A stretch of DNA of 64,000 bases. It comes from Labyrinthula sp. Ha. Lineage: Eukaryota > Sar > Bigyra > Labyrinthulida > Labyrinthulaceae. Below, one piece after another: positions 11,807-23,915 of this stretch. A program made the translations under genes and the position numbers. The notes beneath the pieces are model-generated. The model did no database searches, was not told the origin of the DNA, and saw only the letters and a program-made list of their open reading frames with translations. The stretch's first letter is position 1; each line of letters starts with the position of its first letter. The stretch is taken from positions 372,001-436,000 of the forward strand of contig JAALGZ010000003.1 of NCBI GenBank assembly GCA_015227615.1, in the 5' to 3' direction.

Positions 11807-14800
11807 ATGGAGAATTCAGCAGAATTCGTTGATATTTTCCGACAATCAGAGGAAAAGGCAACATTTAAGAGAATTAATGAACATATATCAGCATTGGAGC
11901 AATTGCTTGATCAAGTTCAACTCAACGTATGTCCTTTTGTCCTCTAACTGCTCAGGAAAAGTCTTTGGCAACTCTGGAGACTTTAAGGAAAGCCATTAAA
12001 CTTAAGAAAGTAGCAAGAAATGGACCGCTGAAAGGCGAGGCTAAGCTCAATAATTTTATGTTTGCAGAGAATGAGGAATACTTTTTCAGTGAACCTTTTA
12101 ATGCGACTTCTGATGTGTCTTATGCAAAGACGCAACAACTAAAGGTAACTTCATATGTTTCTAAAGTTTAGATAAGAGAGTTGAATCTCTTAAGGAAAGA
12201 AATTATTTCTGAAATTTCACGAGAGGAGAGGAATCTTATTCGATTGAATAAGGGAAAAGTGTTGATGCAAGATACCGGTAGCCAAACGAAGGCACTTTCC
12301 TTGAAGATATCCAAACTCAACGTTCGAAAAGAAAACTTAACCTATCAAGTTGCGGCTTTCAAGAAAAAACTTCAAAGATACGAGCCAAACTTAAATGGGA
12401 TTCTTTCTAACCTGCAGTTGCAGAACTTGGCAAGGAGAAGCATGGCTGGAAAACGACCGAGGAATGCCAATAGATTAGGTCATGGTTTTTCCCGAAGTGC
12501 GTCAACCCTGAGAGAAGTGGAAAGATACCAAGTAGTGAAGAAAGTCACAACACATTTTGACTCTGTATACTCAGTTAAAATCTCACCTAATCAAAAATGG
12601 CTAGCCACTGGATCTGACGATTACTTGGTGAAAATTTTCCTCCTTGATTGTATGGAGCTCTACGGTACATTGAAGGGTCATACAGGTTGTATTTGTGATG
12701 TTCAGTTTCTCCCACTGATAAAAGGACGGGAATATCTGACAAGTTGTGCGCTAGATTATACTATTCGCATCTGGAGTGTACAAACAACTGCGTGTATTCA
12801 GATAATCAATTTTCACACTCAATACTGTGGACCACTAGAGGTAGCAAAATTTTCTGGTGACAACCTTCAAGTTGTTTCCACATCTGACGACGGTCTTTGC
12901 TGTCTTTGGGAAATTGAAAAAATAGTAAAAAAGTGCAGTGATTTAAGGACACTTGGCCAGGAAAGCGTGGAAGATGTAGATGAGAATGAATTTAGTGAAA
13001 AGGAAGTGTCACCTTCCGAATATATTACTCACCTTCTTGAACATCGTGAGAATGGAGAAGCTATACCATTTGTATTCCCTCATTTTGTTGGCAATGAAGG
13101 AGACTTAGTAACCTCTCCTGTGAACTGCGTTTCTCGTCATCCGGATCGTTCGGTAGATTTGCTTGCGACAGGTTCAAATGATGGAAGAGTTCGATTGTGG
13201 TTAACACACAGATTATTGAATACTAAACAGGACATAATCAACTTAGTCAAATCAGGAGAGGGAAGCGTAATACATCCAAAAAGGAAGAACTTCCTTCGGG
13301 GAGATCACCGGTTGCACTTGTCATTTCAAGCCCATAAGTTGCCAGTAACTCAGATTCTGTGGTCAAGAGAAGGAGAAAGACTTCTCACCGGATGCCTCGA
13401 AGCTGCTTCGGTTAGCGTTTGGACTTGGGATTTATTTGAATCTGAACTTGGCTCAGAGATGAGTACTCGAAGCCATTCTAAAATTCTTCATTTTTCCACT
13501 GTACCGCACGTCAGGAGCCTTATAATGACACCGACAGAAGAACTAAAACGAGGAATTGATACTTTAAGTGCCAAACTTTATCCTGCATTGAGATCTACAC
13601 TTCTCGGGAGATATAAGGATTATAGTTTGGACGCATGCTGCTGGAATCAAGATTCTACCAAGGTAATTACAATGCATTCAGGAAAATCAAGCCAAAAAAT
13701 TACAAAAAGGAGTGTTGAAACCAATGTTCGGGCTCTCCCAACACAATTCGGGATTGACCTGTCAGATATTAAACTCACGTACATTCCTGATAGCTTTGAA
13801 ACCAGCTATTATGATTCTTCTGTTATGGTCTTTTGTGCATTTTCCGGATTGCCACTTTATAAGCTACGTGGTCATCGAGGTTCAGGCACTACAATAAGGC
13901 CACACCCGATTTATGCAAATATTGTCTGTACCTTGGCAAGAGACGCTAAAGTGTGTTTCTGGGACATCTCACAAGGAAAACTAGTTCATTCTTTATTATT
14001 ACCGTCTAAAGAAGGGCTGTCCTATTGTCTCGATGGAGATTTTTCAAAGACAGGTGAGCGTTTCATTTTAGGCGATAGTCTCGGCCGTATCTCCATATTA
14101 TCTACTTTTTGCGAGGCAGAAACTGTTCGACCAGATACGGAACTAAATCAATTGAATACATATTACGTAGACTCAAATTTCTCCGGTGCATATGGTGAGC
14201 AATTTTTTCCGGATGATGTTAGTTTTTCTGTCTTGAAAGACAGGGCTCTTCAAATTAGCTCTGGATCTGTACCAATAAATGGTAGTCCTAGGGCTCAAAC
14301 AAATAATCCCACTAGGGTTGGCTCCGCAAATAATGTCGGGTCCCCTGAAATGGTGTCAAAAAAATTTAGAAATAGCTCAAAATTTTTGCTTCAGTTGTGG
14401 AGAAAGATTAAAACTACAAGGTTTGGCCCCTTGCTGAACCTGCAACGGCGCCAATACTCAGACCAACCACCTGAAAGAAATGTTTTTTTTGCAACTAAAG
14501 ATGTTGAGAAAACCATCAATATGTCGAAGCGTGCCGCTGTAATTGACGAGTATAGCAAAACTGAATTGTTAGTTGAACAAAGTGTTATGAGTGCTTACCA
14601 GAATGATTTTGTTCTTATTGATGCTAAGATAAAATGTGCAAAACAAGAAGACTGTATTTTGGCTGAGATTGTCGAGAAGACAAAGCAAGATCCATCACTG
14701 TTGCAAAATATGACCGGAGAGGCAGAGCTCACCACAAATTTGCGTCAATCAAGTCTTGATTCGAGTCCGTTGCCGTCACCACTTCCAGTCCCAAGAAGGA

Positions 14801-16869
14801 GTACGCGGCAGATTCGTTCTACACGAAATGAAGACATGTTTGAATATGGAGAAGAGGCATATTCTCTAACTAATGGTCAAAATTTGCCCAGAAATTCTGG
14901 TTTGGAAAATGCCGTGAGAACACGACGCGGGACACAGCGACGGGCCGCACGTAGAGCTGAAGCGCGAATAAGTAATTTCAACTCCATTACTCTGAATCTG
15001 AACAGGCCTTTGCAGGAAGACCCTAGTGAAGAGGAAGACAATGATGACTCCACACACGCCTCATCACCGGGAACCAACTCCCACTCATCAGAGTTCAAGG
15101 ACCCAACAAGAATAATTAAAGAAAATAACAGGAGGCGGAGGGAAGAAAAGAAACAGCAGGAGGAGGTGCTAGCACTCTCCAGCAATACCCGCCGCTCCAC
15201 CAGAGCTAAGAGAGAGAAGAGCTATGCTGAAAGTAGCTATGAGAGTGAGTTTTCAGAGGATTCAGGGTCCATATTTACAGAGCAGGCGAAAGAAACAAGT
15301 GAACAGCCAAAGGATCTTGACTATTCGTGTGATAGGTCATGGTTGCGAACGGCGGAAGCTGGGATCACTGCTCTGAGTTACGTTCCCCAGCAAGATGACG
15401 TAGTTGTTATTTGTTTGGAGGGGCTAATGAGTTTTTTGGAAGGATTCTTCCCTGAAAGAGTTGAGCATTTTCAAACTACGGAATTCAAGCTATGTACAAA
15501 ATCCTCTTTCTTCTTTTTGGCAAAAGTTGAAAGCATTCAATATAAATTGCCAGACAAGAATTTATATGGGCAGGATGAAAAACTCAGTTTAATAGCTAGA
15601 ACTAGTTTTCGCATCACTGCGGTTCCTAGAATGCATTTTTACACAGGTATTGTTGAAGGCCGGTCTACATTTTCCAGAGACGGCAGATTTTGGTCAAGGG
15701 TAGAGTCCTTTGCTTCCTCGGAGCTGAGTTTTCACATCGATTTGTTTCCTCACAGTTTACCGGAGTTTATTATTGCCAAGGATGTTTTTGAAAGTTCACT
15801 ATCGGGGAAAATATATGCCATAGAGTCCGCAGCTGAATTGAAGGATTGTGGACGAAGACATTATTTCGTACCTTTCAAAGATGACAAAAATGCGCACGTT
15901 GTTTTCCACATATGTCAAATTTTGCAAAAAGGCAAAGAAAATGTTAAGAACCGGGGATCACCTATAACCGTCTGGAAATGCTTAAAAGTGAAATACCCAA
16001 ATTGGGACTATCCCCATGAATGGGTCTCGCCCTGGGAAGTGTGGCATATGTATCATGAAACAGCGGCCAAAGTCAACTCAAGTCCAACGCCTCACGAATT
16101 CAATGAGCGGACAATTAACCCCGTATACAAAAAGAAAATATTGAACGATATCAAAAACCTTAAGAAAAATCCTCGTTTTGAGCTATTTTTTGAGCCGGTC
16201 GACTTGGAACTTGCCGCAGATTATCTTACCATTGTCAATCTTCATATGGATGTTAACTTGATTCATGAACGGATATTGAAAGACTACTATCGCCAAGAAG
16301 TTGCACTATTAGAAGATATATCTCTTATTTATACAAACTCTGTTGCATACAATGGTAAAGACCATGAGATTACTCTCGATGCGAAGCAGCTCACCGAAGC
16401 CCTCATAGAATCGGTAACGACCTTGTTCAATAAGAAAAATCCATGGATATTACAGAACCTTCTATCGTTCAGTAGTAATGACGAAGCACGACATCAAAAA
16501 CTTGAGAGGTTAAGACACGAGCTTAGCATATCCATGGACCCTCCTGACACTGAGACTAACGTTGGTTTGCGTCTCACAAGAGGCAGGATGGAACGGTTAG
16601 GTCTCAAAGATAAGAAGTCTGAATCAGAATCTAGGGCCAATATTGTGAGCCGAAGCAGCAAAAGAAGCTCTAGTTTAAAAAGGAGAAGGGATGATTCTTC
16701 CATCGATTCAGATAGCATTGAAGAGGCTTCTGATGAAGAAGATATACCTCTGCGGAAAGAGCGCCTCCAAGAACGATATCCAACCCGTAGAAGATTAAAT
16801 TTCACATCTGAAACCTTGGCTTTGGTAAACCCTGTTAGGTACCGAAGGTCAAAACGAAGAAGGAAGTGA
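11807..16869 (+). CDS. BRWD/PHIP-like WD40-repeat and bromodomain protein
   Basis: Three exons (11807-11926, 11956-12144, 12172-16869) encode about 1668 residues. The N-terminal 220 residues are helical. Residues about 224-745 contain WD40 repeats, e.g. SVKISPNQKWLATGSDDYLV, a second blade with TLKGHTG, and later IWSVQ and VCFWDIS blades. A long acidic/basic low-complexity linker (about 900-1080) follows, then the BRWD-specific region ending in SPWEVWHMY, and a bromodomain at about 1430-1530 with PVDLELAADYLTIVN, YYRQEVALLEDISLIYTN and an YN pair suited to acetyl-lysine binding. The C-terminus is rich in Arg/Lys (RRSKRRRK), a likely nuclear signal. Relatives (BRWD1/2/3, PHIP) read histone marks and serve as CUL4-DDB1 adaptors; that role is inferred. 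Length and domain order match the family. It runs convergent to the ING-SGF29 gene, 204 bp away. Confidence 0.85.
11927..11955 (+). other. Intron 1 of the BRWD-like gene (29 nt)
   Basis: It begins GTATGT, contains CTAAC as a branch-point-like word and ends GCTCAG. It lies between codons (phase 0) and contains an in-frame TAA. It joins exon 1 (40 codons from the ATG at 11807) to exon 2. Confidence 0.75.
12145..12171 (+). other. Intron 2 of the BRWD-like gene (27 nt)
   Basis: It begins GTAACT, contains CTAAA and ends GTTTAG. The length is a multiple of three, and the terminal TAG itself is an in-frame stop if retained. Removal connects exon 2 to the approximately 4.7-kb terminal exon in frame. 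Confidence 0.75.
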
Positions 16870-17073
16870 AACCAATTATATCCTAACGAGCTATCAACTA
16901 ATTACTTGCTTCATTGGGTACCCAAGCAAGCAAATTTGTTGTAGATCTGGTTGAACTATAACAGAAAAGTATCTTCTAGTCTAAGCTCAATGCTTTGTGC
17001 TAATTAAAACCACCCAGTGTTTGTTCAGTGTCCTAAACCGCTTAAATGATACAAATTTTTGTTAAATGGATAC
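16870..17073. other. Convergent intergenic region between two chromatin-reader genes
   Basis: These 204 bp separate the stop codons of the BRWD-like gene (plus strand) and the ING-SGF29 gene (minus strand). They must contain both 3' ends. AATTAAA-like words occur around 17003-17008, but no poly(A) site can be assigned with confidence. Confidence 0.4.
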
Positions 17074-18387
17074 CTAATTTGTTATTAAGTTCTGCATCTG
17101 ATATGCAGGAGAAATAAATGTGTGACTGGCAATGATTTTCCTTAGAGGTGTATTTCCTGTTTGATCCTGGTCGTCAAAAAAATTAACAAAACAGACCAAG
17201 CCAATCTCATGCTCCACAGCAACTTTCTTCAAAATTGATTTATAAAATGTAGTAGAGTCCGGATACATAGAGTAAATAATCTTTTCAACACACTTTTCTA
17301 GATCCTGTCGATATTTCGTAACTGCTTCAACTGTTTTGAGATTCGGCAACGGTGTAAGATTTTCAGCCGGAAGCACATACTTCTGTTTTGGGTTATCTAA
17401 GTCCACAATTTCTACCCTGGGCTTCGATCCAGGTTGTTTCGGATCATAAGGTAAGGCTTTGAGCACTTTGCATAAAATCCACAACTCCTCAGTAACCCCA
17501 AATCCATTTTCACCTTTCACAAAAGCAGCAACATCCTTTCCCAGTAACCTTTGTATCGCAGTTTTTGTAAGCTTCTTTGCTTTGGGCTCTTTAGAATTTT
17601 TTCTAGGCTTATAAGTTCTCGTTTTTTTAGGTGGTTTTACACCCAGATTAACTCCAAGTCTTTTAATTCCTCCTTGTGGAGAAAACAACACTGCTGACTG
17701 CCCATCTAGACTTGACGGCTGATTCTGTGCTTTCGAAGCTGATATTGAATATTTTGTTTGTTGCTGAATATCTAATAAACTACTATTCTGAAATAGAACA
17801 GGTGCAGCGGAATCCTTTATTTCAAGCTTGGGCATTCTGTCTGGTTTGTTCAGGTTGGTGGGTCGATCTACAGGCGACGGGGTGAACTTGTAGGAGGAAC
17901 TTGGTAGTATAGGAGATGCAGCTTGCGGAGAAGATAGCACTCGATCAGATTTCTTAGAGTATATAAAAGGGTTTCCCTTTGCCGTAACCCGAAATTGCTC
18001 CATGAAAATGTCATAAGCTTTTTCTGCACTCGAATTAACACGAAAGACTTCATCTTCTGATATTTGTTTTGAGGAAAGCAAAAGTTTTTCCATTTTTTCC
18101 AAATTATGAGTAACAGTCCCAAGTTGCCTCGAGACAATAGATGATATCTGGTTTGTTATGGAAATCTTTTCCTTACCAAGAACTTCAACTTCTTCTGCAA
18201 GTGCGTTTATTTTATCCTGGTTGACATTTCCTGAAGAAACTATTGCCTTAATTTTCTTTAAATTTCCATCAATTTTGCACTCAAGATCATATATTAGATT
18301 CAAGTGACGCTTTACGTGAGGCGGAACTACACTTATGCTTCCAAGATAGTCTTCTAAGATTGTTCCTGTATCTACAATGTTTGCCAT
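17074..18387 (-). CDS. ING N-terminal domain fused to SGF29-type tandem Tudor (SAGA histone-reader-like)
   Basis: One exon of 437 residues from the ATG at 18387 (the frame extends 16 codons upstream, but this ATG best fits the ING start). Residues about 10-100 match the ING-family N-terminal helical domain: LEDYLGSISVVPPHVKRH, followed by a coiled-coil stretch. Residues about 283-437 match the SGF29 tandem Tudor domain: an ELWILCKV strand, VEIVDLD, LTPLPN, then SMYPDSTTFYKS and VNFFDDQD, which supply the aromatic residues that in SGF29 hold H3K4me3. A basic AT-hook-like linker (KPPKKTRTYKPRKNSK) lies between. No PHD finger (Cys4-His-Cys3) follows the ING part. SGF29 is the H3K4me reader of the SAGA HAT module, whereas ING proteins normally scaffold NuA4/HBO1/HDAC complexes. 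The 5' end is 64 bp from tRNA-Ala on the other strand. Confidence 0.75.
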   Translation of the reverse strand: MANIVDTGTILEDYLGSISVVPPHVKRHLNLIYDLECKIDGNLKKIKAIVSSGNVNQDKINALAEEVEVLGKEKISITNQISSIVSRQLGTVTHNLEKMEKLLLSSKQISEDEVFRVNSSAEKAYDIFMEQFRVTAKGNPFIYSKKSDRVLSSPQAASPILPSSSYKFTPSPVDRPTNLNKPDRMPKLEIKDSAAPVLFQNSSLLDIQQQTKYSISASKAQNQPSSLDGQSAVLFSPQGGIKRLGVNLGVKPPKKTRTYKPRKNSKEPKAKKLTKTAIQRLLGKDVAAFVKGENGFGVTEELWILCKVLKALPYDPKQPGSKPRVEIVDLDNPKQKYVLPAENLTPLPNLKTVEAVTKYRQDLEKCVEKIIYSMYPDSTTFYKSILKKVAVEHEIGLVCFVNFFDDQDQTGNTPLRKIIASHTFISPAYQMQNLITN

Positions 18388-18451
18388 TGTAGAGAGAACA
18401 GTTTGATGTATTATTATATTTTTTTTTCTGGCCAAACTAAGTTAAATGAAA

Positions 18452-18523
18452 GGGGGGTTAGCTCAGGGGTAGAGCGCATGCCTTGCACGCATGAGGTCGT
18501 GGGTTCAATTCCCACACTCTCCA
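18452..18523 (+). tRNA. tRNA-Ala (anticodon TGC)
   Basis: A complete 72-nt cloverleaf. The acceptor stem is GGGGGGT with ACTCTCC, the D-arm GCTC/GAGC, the anticodon stem CATGC/GCATG with loop CTTGCAC (anticodon TGC), and the T-arm GTGGG/CCCAC with loop TTCAATT. The discriminator is A, and there is no encoded CCA and no intron. It is followed by scattered T-rich words; a clear TTTTTTTTT run begins around 18564. Confidence 0.95.
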
Positions 18524-19368
18524 TTCTATGTTCGTATAATTATCACAGTGAAAGTATCCAATTTTTTTTTGTCAGAATTTTCAAGATAGGAAATCAACTT
18601 AACGGCTTAAAATTGAAAACGTTAAATATCAGAAAAAAAAAATGCTCTATCTAAGACTTTTATTTGTTGGGGTAAAATGCTTAAGTTTTTTATTATTCAA
18701 CTAACACTCTAGTATTGATCTTGACTGTCAGTGTGTGAAATGTTACCCATAAAACAGTATTAAAACATATTTTTGTTCAACATCATAAGCTAATACTTAA
18801 GAAATACAAGTTTCTTGTACAGAAAATCATGATTCGGTAAATATTTCCACCAGAACGGGAAAAAACGTTTATCGTGACTGTGACAAAGCTCATTTCTTGT
18901 TCATGCTTGGAAGATTTGAGCTCATTTACGTCATACAGTTTAGAAGTAATTAACAAGCATTCTCAAAATTAAACAATTTTACCCCAAGGTATCTATTTAT
19001 GACTCCAATTCTATAGAAAGCCTGCGAAATAATTAGACCCTACACAGGAACTCGTTTGTAGAAAATCTTATCTTTCTCAAAATATAAACTTGTTTATCCA
19101 GAAAATATAGTATAGCTATTGGGCAAATTTCCTGCTTAGTATATCGTTAAAGGTTCTCCTCTGCTCGTTTAATTATGTTGTTCTCTTGATTACTGGTCTG
19201 TAGGACGAAAAAGAGTGTCAACATGCTATCTGATCTTTTCGATGCTGAAAAAAAGCCTTTTTGGTAGAAAGGTCATCTCATTCTAGTCAGAACAAGGTTC
19301 AACAAATTTAATATACATAGTGTTTTCCCTTTCCAGAAATTAACATTGACGCTTGTGAGTTGTGACTA
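18524..19368. other. AT-rich intergenic region
   Basis: No gene, RNA or repeat was recognised between tRNA-Ala and the 19.4-kb repeat element. Confidence 0.5.
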
Positions 19369-19843
19369 GGCCTCGGATTGGATAAAATTTGTGAAAATTG
19401 TTGGTAATTATTTTGATTCTGATTATCAACCAAAGAATTCCTATATTGATTTTAATCAAACAATTCTCACTTACTTTTAATTATTAATTGATTATCAAAG
19501 TTAAAATGGGTTATTTGACCCTGTTTTAAAGTGCCAAAATTTTCTTACTTGTTTTCTGCACCGTAAGACAACCTCTTAAAACTGGCCACCTGACATGGGA
19601 GTAATCCCATAATAGGATTTGCTTGGGTCATATGGCTAACTGTTTGAAGATTTGGGTAAGGCGGAAAACTGAAAAATTATGTTTTTGGCTATTTGGCACA
19701 GGGCCTTGTGACGCAGCCTTGAGTTGATAATCAAGTGATTATCCATAATCAAACAAAATTGTTTGGGAATTATCAGAATCAATCAGTAAAAAAATATAGG
19801 GAAACCTTTTATTAATAAATTATCATTAAATTAAATCCGAGCT
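19369..19843 (+). repeat. Copy A of an approximately 475-bp MITE-like repeat
   Basis: The element starts GGCCTCGGATT and ends AATCCGAGCTC, so CTCGGATT is an 8-bp terminal inverted repeat. It is rich in subterminal TGATTATCAA/TGATAATC words. It shares the words AAAATGGGT (19503) and TGCACCGTA (19557) with the 51.0-kb element in reverse orientation, at spacings of 54 and 53 bp. The two copies are nearly equal in length (475 and 479 bp). No coding capacity is visible. I infer a diverged non-autonomous DNA transposon; target-site duplication is not clear. Confidence 0.55.
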
Positions 19844-22800
19844 CTGTTTTTGACTAGTAAGAGTTCTAATATTATATGAACACCTCATAGAGATGTCGCA
19901 GTAGTGACAATTCAACCAAGTCACCTACACACGTTGATCTATATGAATTTTAGTAATATTAGAGCGTTTACATATAGCCATACAGCGGAATAGTTGAAAA
20001 TTCTGAATTTGTTATTGCTAAAGATGGTTTAAACAAGGTATTAGAAATTTAAGGCGGGTGTTGGGTTTTATCGTGTCTTTTGGAAGTTGTTTTTAATAAT
20101 AGTGTAGAAAAACCTGAAGGGTTAACTATATAACTCGAATACAGGTCCACAAGTCGAATAATAGGAGTTGATATTAGTAGTAGCACTCTACATAAGTAAA
20201 TTGTTAAGAATAGAAGGACTGACGAATTTCATATTTCAACCACCTATTCCCCTCACCCGTACATGGAGCTATTATGTATTAGAATCACTTTGTGCATATC
20301 AAGAGGATACTAGGCAAACTATCCGAAAAATGTTAGATCGGAAGTATGGAAATTTTACCGAACAAATTTTTGGGGTTTAAATAAACCCTTGTACAGAATA
20401 ATGATTTTATTGCATTTTGAAAGCAATGAAAAACATTTCGCTCAAGTCTTAATGAAGGAGATCTGTTCATTGTTAATCATTTAACAGCGCTCGTTCAGAG
20501 AGAGAAAAAAATACTGTTTTCTATTTCCAACAATATATGAGGGGTCTGTTGTAGGTTGCCCAGGTGATAGAAAGTGACATGTTTGAAGTTGGAAGCTTGA
20601 TTTTTTATGCAGACATTTCATATAACCCTTGGTGATTAGGCTATATTTAGCCATTTTACGATCTGGATACACATTAGACAAAAAAACTTTCTCTTATTCA
20701 GAGAAACAGTGAACAAGAATCAGCTATCATATGTGTTACTTGCAACAAGTGAAACAGTGAAAAAATATTAAAAACAGATATTCATAAATTTTGTACGCCG
20801 AATAGAGCTCAAACCGTTTCGTAAAACCATAGCTCATAAAATCCCCTCCATCTCGAGTAAGTATTTTATTAAGGGAGCATAAGAAATATCCTATTCTACT
20901 AGTTGCCAGCTACTTATTTCGCCTTTGGGATATTAACATGTCACGTAGAGCAAATAGCGTATTGGGAAAAGGTGGTTATCTTTCCAAGACTTGAAGAAAA
21001 CTTCTCATGACGATGAAAACAACAGGTTGGAGGAAGTTTCTTCACGAATCCAAAGTACATTTAAAAGGAAACGATTTAAAAATAACGGTAAGCAATTAAA
21101 GAATATATACAATGCATTAATCATTAGGTAAAGTTATAAAAGAAATTTCCGGCAATAAGGGATGGTTATCCATACAGTGATCTTTGAATAATATGTTCAA
21201 AGTCAATAATATATAGAATTATATTTATCAAACTACCCACAGAACAAGTGTTGTATTGCTAAGAAGCACTAAATCAACTGTTTCCAGTAATAAGTTTAGG
21301 CCTGCATAGAAAAACTAAAGAACAAAACGGCTCATATATTTAATATTAAACAAATAATGGAGTACCTTGTCTTAACGGAATAATAACAAAGCTATGAAAC
21401 AGGCCCCAAAAACATTCATGTGGATAACTATTTAACTCAAATTTTGCTTTCGCATAGATAACTAAGGGTTAGACAACATAAAATATAAGAGAACAAAATC
21501 AATCCATATAATAAACACAACTAAAAGAACAATACCATTGACTACCGGTCATTATACTTCTCAAACTAGCAATTCGAGATACTAAGAAATATTTGCAATC
21601 ACCTGGAACCAATCCTAGAATCTCGTTAGGAATAGCAAGGAGGTTTTGGCCTAAAGGTTTCATGAAAAAGAAGTCAAAACAAATGTCGACAACCACTACA
21701 GATTCTTTCAAGAAAAAAAATATGTTCGTATATTGATTGCTCACTTTGATAGAGCCTTTTGATGTTATTTCGCCTGGTTTCATGATTATTGGTGGTAGAG
21801 AATATCAAATTCTATAAATTTTACCATACTTGTAAGAAGGTTTTGTGAATAGGCAAAATGCTTAGTTTCCGAAGGTGGAGAGAAATGGCCACTATAAAAT
21901 ATGGGTTCTTTTGGAAGAATGCCTTATATAAAAGCCTAGTATATCTCTGGCTGGAAAGGATAATGCTGAAAAGAGAAAACTATTTTTTAAGAAATGAAGA
22001 ATGTTTTAATAGATACTTAGATATTACACCTTTGTACATGAATTGATAATTTAAGTAAAATAATCAAGAAACAATTGGATACATCACAGAAAAAATAAAG
22101 CATATTAGGATAAGAGATGATAAAACAAGTGTGTTTCTTACTAATTAGGACATTAACATTATTTGCAAGATAGCAAATATTCATAGAAATGTAATTTGAA
22201 TCAACTGTTAAAATGAATGTTTCAACTTATATCTTCATATCCACCTTCTCGCTAATTCTCATAAAACTTCCCACTGTTGTATTGAAATTAGGCAATGAGA
22301 ATTTATGGCACATCAGTTTCGGATATTGAATCAATTTTTTCGACAATATCCAAATAAATAAAAGCACTTAGAAAAATAGTATATCCTAATTGAAGTAGCG
22401 ACAAAATACAACTATCTTCGCTTGGAATTTCAATATAGAGGAAAAAACTCAAACTGTAAAAGCAGGACCGTTTCAGTAGCATGATCATATAAATATACTT
22501 TGAGCTTTTCCAATTTGTTATTGAAGATAGAGTTTTGTATCATATAAAGATATTTAACAAGCTATCGTAAAACCACAAATCAGGAATGAAAATATTGTGA
22601 ACAAAGGTATCACCACTATATATGAACATCAAAACTACTTTCCGATATATCCACTTTCTGCATGACATTTCATTGTACTGAAGAACTTGTCTTACTTCTA
22701 GATTAGCCAATCCTAACCAGATAAATCCCATGTAGTACTTTTCTAGCCATCAAGCAAATGAGAAACAAAGTTCAATGAAGAGGGAGTCCTAGCAAAAATG

Positions 22801-23838
22801 TCTATTTGGTTTGAGTAGGAGCTACAACACAAGCCACGAACAAAAACAGAAGGACGAGTCAGCACTATCCCTCAATGTGCAACATTGTTAGCTCAATACA
22901 CCACATCCAAACTTATGTAACAGCTCTTGTGCTTATAAAAATCCAGCTGTTTCCTGTAAAAAGAGCTTTCAGGGCAGGGGAGTTAGCGAACTGTACTCCT
23001 AAAATTACGTTCAAGCTCTTGAGAAAGCAACCAAAGCCTTCCAAAAATGTAAATCTCATCATTTTGTGAAAGCTAATGAACACAAAGAGCCTGAACAAAA
23101 TGAACTACATTTATTCCTGGATATTCCTGGCCCAGCCCAAACGAATCAACCTACATGCACAATTAAGAAAAAATGAAAGTCAGAATAAAGCTACTCAGCA
23201 ACCGAAGTTAGAACTCTCATTATACCTCAATAAACCATTGAAACTGCCTATAAAAATAACATTACCCCACGAAATCATAAATCGGCTTCTTTTTTTCAGA
23301 AACAAAACGAGTTTACTCTATGTAAATCCGTACAACACTCTGATTAACATGTAGCTACTGCAAGAAGAAACCATATGATCAAAAATAGTTATTCGCATCG
23401 CAAAAGTCTAACTCCAACTGGAAAATGGGAAGAATTATATTGAAACTTATTTTAAATTTAGTTTATACAGAAAAAACTATGATTTCCTCTACCACAGACG
23501 CGTGATATTATTTCAGCGGTATCTGCAGCTCAGTTTTAATAACCTAAGTTTTGGATGTATCAAGAGAAGAGTAAATTTAAGAAAATATGGAATACTAATT
23601 GGGTATCAGAGTTAAACCAAGAATATTTATGAAGCTCTGAGAATAAGACACCCAGAACAAAGCAAGATAAATGTAGCATGATATAAGACTTGTTAATTTA
23701 TTGTGTTATGAACCCTGCGGTATGCCGTATCTGTCAATATAGTAAGGTATATTCCTTGATGGTTAAAAATAAACTCAGTGGATATTCTATAAAATTAAAA
23801 AAAATACGGATAAACTAACTTGTCGACTTTGAAAAACC
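19844..23838. other. AT-rich region without a recognisable gene
   Basis: There are several short open frames (up to 94 codons) on both strands, but none has recognisable motifs, consistent codon bias or splice-joined extensions. I see no RNA gene or repeat here. Confidence 0.5.
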
Positions 23839-23910
23839 TTGCGATGGTCTGTTTCGATCAGACGACCTTGGGGTTATGAGCCCCACACGCTTCCTCTGCG
23901 CCACATCGCA
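23839..23910 (-). tRNA. tRNA-Met (anticodon CAT), elongator-like
   Basis: A complete 72-nt cloverleaf on the minus strand. The acceptor stem is TGCGATG/CATCGCA, the anticodon stem TGGGG/CCCCA with loop CTCATAA (anticodon CAT), and the T-arm GTCTG/CAGAC with loop ATCGAAA. The discriminator is A. The first base pair is T-A and the T-loop is TC-containing, which fits elongator Met rather than the usual eukaryotic initiator (A1-U72), though initiator identity is not excluded. It lies 5 bp downstream of tRNA-Thr in the direction of transcription. Confidence 0.93.
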
Positions 23911-23915
23911 CTCAA

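Noticed and set aside
12172-12184. Start of the BRWD-like protein at a TTG near 12181
   Set aside because: An ATG at 11807 reaches this frame through two short introns, and there is no in-frame ATG nearby; the long exon is a third exon, not a gene start.
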